A stretch of DNA of 33,169 nt from Streptomyces somaliensis DSM 40738 (lineage in GTDB: Bacteria; Actinomycetota; Actinomycetes; Streptomycetales; Streptomycetaceae): NCBI GenBank assembly GCA_012396115.1, contig JAAXOU010000023.1, positions 1-33,169 on the forward strand. The letters run 5' to 3'. Each line of letters opens with the position of its first letter. Positions within the stretch are counted from its first letter, which is position 1. The translations under genes were made by a program, and so were the position numbers. Under the pieces are notes generated by a model, which was not told where the DNA came from, ran no database searches, and saw only the letters and a program-made list of their open reading frames with translations. Positions 30,820 to 33,169 of this stretch are shown here, in pieces.

Positions 30820-32043
30820 ATGTTCCGTCGTCTGTTCACCTCGGAGTCCGTGACCGAGGGTCACCCCGACAAGATCGCTGACCAGATCAGCGACGCCATT
30901 CTCGATGCGCTCCTGCGGGAGGACCCCGAGTCCCGTGTCGCTGTGGAGACGCTCATCACGACCGGCCTGGTGCACGTGGCCGGAGAGGTCACGAGCAAGG
31001 CGTACGCGCCGATCGCCCAGCTGGTGCGCGAGAAGATCCTGGACATCGGCTACGACTCGTCGAAGAAGGGCTTCGACGGGGCGTCCTGCGGGGTGTCGGT
31101 GTCGATCGGCGCGCAGTCCCCGGACATCGCCCAAGGCGTGGACACCGCGTACGAGACCCGGGTCGGGGGGCCCTCCCGAAGGGACGAGGGTGATGAACTG
31201 GACCGTCAGGGCGCCGGCGACCAGGGGCTGATGTTCGGCTACGCGTCGGACGAGACGCCGGAGCTGATGCCGCTGCCGATCCACCTGGCGCACCGGCTGT
31301 CCAGGCGGCTGACCGAGGTCCGCAAGAACGGCACGATCCCCTACCTCCGCCCCGACGGCAAGACCCAGGTCACCGTCGAGTACGACGGCGACAAGGCGGT
31401 CCGTCTGGACACCGTCGTCGTTTCCTCGCAGCACGCCAGCGACATCGACCTGGAGTCCCTCCTCGCCCCCGACATCCGCGAGTTCGTCGTCGAGCCGGAG
31501 CTGAAGGCCCTCCTGGACGACGGCATCAAGCTGGAGACCGAGGGCTACCGCCTGCTGGTCAACCCGACCGGCCGCTTCGAGATCGGCGGTCCGATGGGCG
31601 ACGCCGGCCTGACCGGCCGGAAGATCATCATCGACACCTACGGGGGCATGGCCCGCCACGGCGGCGGCGCGTTCTCCGGCAAGGACCCCTCCAAGGTCGA
31701 CCGCTCCGCCGCCTACGCGATGCGCTGGGTCGCCAAGAACGTCGTCGCCGCGGGGCTGGCCTCCCGCTGCGAGGTCCAGGTGGCCTACGCCATCGGCAAG
31801 GCCGAGCCGGTGGGCCTGTTCGTGGAGACCTTCGGCACCGCCAAGGTGGATACCGACCGGATCGAGAAGGCCATCGCCGAGGTCTTCGACCTCCGCCCGG
31901 CGGCGATCATCCGCGACCTGGACCTGCTGCGCCCGATCTACTCGCAGACGGCCGCCTACGGCCACTTCGGCCGGGAGCTGCCCGACTTCACCTGGGAGCG
32001 CACCGACCGCGTCGAGGCGCTGCGCAAGGCAGCGGGTGCCTGA
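30820..32043 (+). CDS. metK: S-adenosylmethionine synthetase
   Basis: Complete MetK of 407 residues, which makes SAM from methionine and ATP. Signatures are [20 protein letters not shown] at the N-terminus, [12 protein letters not shown], and the P-loop-like [19 protein letters not shown]. It has about five extra residues (GGPSRRDEG, about 115-123) relative to the housekeeping actinobacterial form as I remember it; the DNA there has a small GGGCCC-type hairpin. ATG 30820 has GGAG upstream. The adenosine kinase gene starts one base after its stop, and metH follows. This linkage marks it as a cluster copy dedicated to supplying the three methyltransferases rather than the housekeeping gene. Confidence 0.95.
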   Translation: MFRRLFTSESVTEGHPDKIADQISDAILDALLREDPESRVAVETLITTGLVHVAGEVTSKAYAPIAQLVREKILDIGYDSSKKGFDGASCGVSVSIGAQSPDIAQGVDTAYETRVGGPSRRDEGDELDRQGAGDQGLMFGYASDETPELMPLPIHLAHRLSRRLTEVRKNGTIPYLRPDGKTQVTVEYDGDKAVRLDTVVVSSQHASDIDLESLLAPDIREFVVEPELKALLDDGIKLETEGYRLLVNPTGRFEIGGPMGDAGLTGRKIIIDTYGGMARHGGGAFSGKDPSKVDRSAAYAMRWVAKNVVAAGLASRCEVQVAYAIGKAEPVGLFVETFGTAKVDTDRIEKAIAEVFDLRPAAIIRDLDLLRPIYSQTAAYGHFGRELPDFTWERTDRVEALRKAAGA

Positions 32044-32044
32044 C

Positions 32045-33025
32045 ATGCGAATCGTTGTCACAGGGTCCATTGCCACCGACCATCTGACGACTTTCCCGGG
32101 CCGCTTCAGCGAACAATTGCTGCCCGAGCAGCTCGCCAGCGTCTCGCTGTCCTTCTTGGTGGACGATCTCCAGATACGCAGGGGCGGAGTCGCCGCGAAC
32201 ATCGCCTTCGGCCTCGGCCTGTTCGGAGTCACTCCCCTGCTAGTCGGTGCCGTGGGCACTGACTTCGCCGAGTACGGCGCCTGGTTGCGCATGCACGGGG
32301 TCGACATCAGTCATGTGAAGGTGAGTGAGCAGTCCCAGACGGCCAGATTCACTTGCATCACTGACAGGGACCAGAACCAGATCGCCGCCTTCTACCCGGG
32401 TGCCATGGCCGAAGCGCGGCGCATCAGCTTGGTTGACATCACAGCGAGTTGGGGCAGACCCGCCCTCGTCGTCATTGCGCCGGACGACCCTCTAGCCATG
32501 CAGCACCACACTTCCACGAGTCGACGGCTGAACATTCCGTACGCCGCAGATCCCTCGCAACAACTGGCCCGCCTGGAAAACGAGGAGACCCGTCGGCTCA
32601 TCGATGGAGCGCAGTTGCTCTTCAGTAACGAATACGAGGCCGCGCTCCTGTGTGAACGCACCGGATGGACCGAGCAACAGGTGCTGGATCGCGTGGGCAC
32701 CTGGATCACTACCCGAGGTGCGAACGGGGTGACGATCTCCACCCGGGGAGAAGCAGTCCTCACCATCCCTGCCGTGCCGTCCGAGAAGGCTGTCGATCCC
32801 ACGGGTGTGGGTGACGGCTTCCGCGCGGGATACCTCGTTGGCGTGTTACGCGGCCTGTCCAAGGAGAGGGCGGCTCAGTTGGGCTGTGCCTTGGCCACCA
32901 CTGTTCTGGAAACGGTGGGGACCCAGGAGTACCGAGTGAGCGGTGACCTGTTGGCACGTGTCGCAGACGCATATGGCGCAGGCGCCTCCGTGGACATCGC
33001 GCGCTGTGTGGAGGTGCCGGGGTGA
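32045..33025 (+). CDS. Adenosine kinase (PfkB family)
   Basis: A 326-residue ribokinase-fold kinase close to mycobacterial-type adenosine kinase. It begins MRIVVTGSIATDHLTTFPGR and contains SLSFLVDDLQIRRGGVAANI (substrate side). The catalytic signature DPTGVGDGFRAGY carries the general-base Asp. It would remove adenosine produced from S-adenosylhomocysteine, pulling the methyl cycle forward. ATG 32045 is preferred by homology; GTG 32036, overlapping metK, is possible. Leu268 is a TTA codon (32846-32848), so this gene too may be bldA-dependent. Its end overlaps metH (GTGA). Base composition is a little lower in GC than metK. Confidence 0.88.
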   Translation: MRIVVTGSIATDHLTTFPGRFSEQLLPEQLASVSLSFLVDDLQIRRGGVAANIAFGLGLFGVTPLLVGAVGTDFAEYGAWLRMHGVDISHVKVSEQSQTARFTCITDRDQNQIAAFYPGAMAEARRISLVDITASWGRPALVVIAPDDPLAMQHHTSTSRRLNIPYAADPSQQLARLENEETRRLIDGAQLLFSNEYEAALLCERTGWTEQQVLDRVGTWITTRGANGVTISTRGEAVLTIPAVPSEKAVDPTGVGDGFRAGYLVGVLRGLSKERAAQLGCALATTVLETVGTQEYRVSGDLLARVADAYGAGASVDIARCVEVPG

Positions 33026-33169
33026 CGGCTTCTTCCGATGCCCTCCGCGAGGCGTTCGCCACGCGGGTGGTGGTCGCTGATGGGGCGATGGGTACGATGC
33101 TCCAGGCGCAGGATCCGACTCTCGACGATTTCGAGGACCTCGAGGGCTGCAACGAGATCCTCAACCTCA
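33022..33169 (+). CDS. metH: Methionine synthase, cut by window edge
   Basis: The first 49 residues are visible, including VVVADGAMGTMLQAQD and FEDLEGCNEILN. This is the start of the homocysteine-binding domain of cobalamin-dependent methionine synthase. GTG 33022 overlaps the adenosine kinase stop. Together with metK and the kinase it forms a SAM-regeneration cassette. The rest lies outside the window. Confidence 0.85.
   Translation, partial: MTASSDALREAFATRVVVADGAMGTMLQAQDPTLDDFEDLEGCNEILNL

Noticed and set aside
1..33169. CRISPR array, tRNA or rRNA genes
   Set aside because: No regularly spaced repeats or cloverleaf/rRNA-like segments were seen on either strand.

Overview
The window is a GC-rich actinomycete segment, almost certainly Streptomyces. 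Evidence: extreme third-position GC in nearly every gene, GTG/TTG starts, many ATGA/GTGA gene overlaps, rare TTA codons concentrated in regulators, MmyB-type XRE regulators, and an AfsA-family protein. It appears to hold most of a natural-product biosynthetic gene cluster with a housekeeping-like left flank and an insertion-sequence-scarred right side.

Left flank (1-5194): a TrmB/LuxR-like regulator, the ribosome-assembly GTPase gene rsgA, a decayed Lrp/AsnC regulator, and a short-chain dehydrogenase with a MerR regulator. The dehydrogenase promoter is a textbook MerR promoter (19-bp spacer), and its transcript is probably leaderless. Region 4724-5194 holds no gene I can support.

Cluster proper (about 5195 to beyond the right edge): an exporter and a membrane acyltransferase (divergent); an F420-reductase-like oxidoreductase and a FabH-type ketosynthase; two MmyB-like regulators, both carrying TTA codons, around a frameshifted type II thioesterase remnant; then a long rightward block of genes. 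That block encodes an ACP, two unrecognised proteins, a 4-OT tautomerase, an AfsA-like hotdog protein, a HAD phosphatase, a TMK-like kinase, a GH3-type acyl-adenylating ligase, a methyltransferase, an FAD monooxygenase, a protein that looks like a divergent ArgRS-type class I synthetase, an unrecognised protein, a LysR-type effector domain without its DNA-binding half, an alpha/beta hydrolase, a second methyltransferase, a carboxymuconolactone-decarboxylase-like protein and a P450.

Right side (27638-33169): decayed ISAs1-like transposase pieces lie on both sides of a third methyltransferase whose DNA is visibly less GC-rich. A metK - adenosine kinase - metH cassette follows, which would remake SAM for the methyltransferases; metH is cut by the window edge.

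How it may work together (inference): FabH and ACP supply a beta-ketoacyl thioester. The AfsA-like protein could condense it with a C3 phosphate, and the HAD phosphatase could remove the phosphate. This core (ketosynthase III, ACP, AfsA-like enzyme, MmyB regulator) recalls methylenomycin and butenolide/furan pathways. Redox and isomerase enzymes and three methyltransferases would tailor a small ring acid, and the GH3 ligase (the family of plant jasmonate-amino acid synthetases) could conjugate it. Four related GGTGGTG/CACCACC palindromes, three followed by a conserved CACTTC box and a short peptide frame, link the exporter, fabH, ACP and third methyltransferase into one probable regulon.
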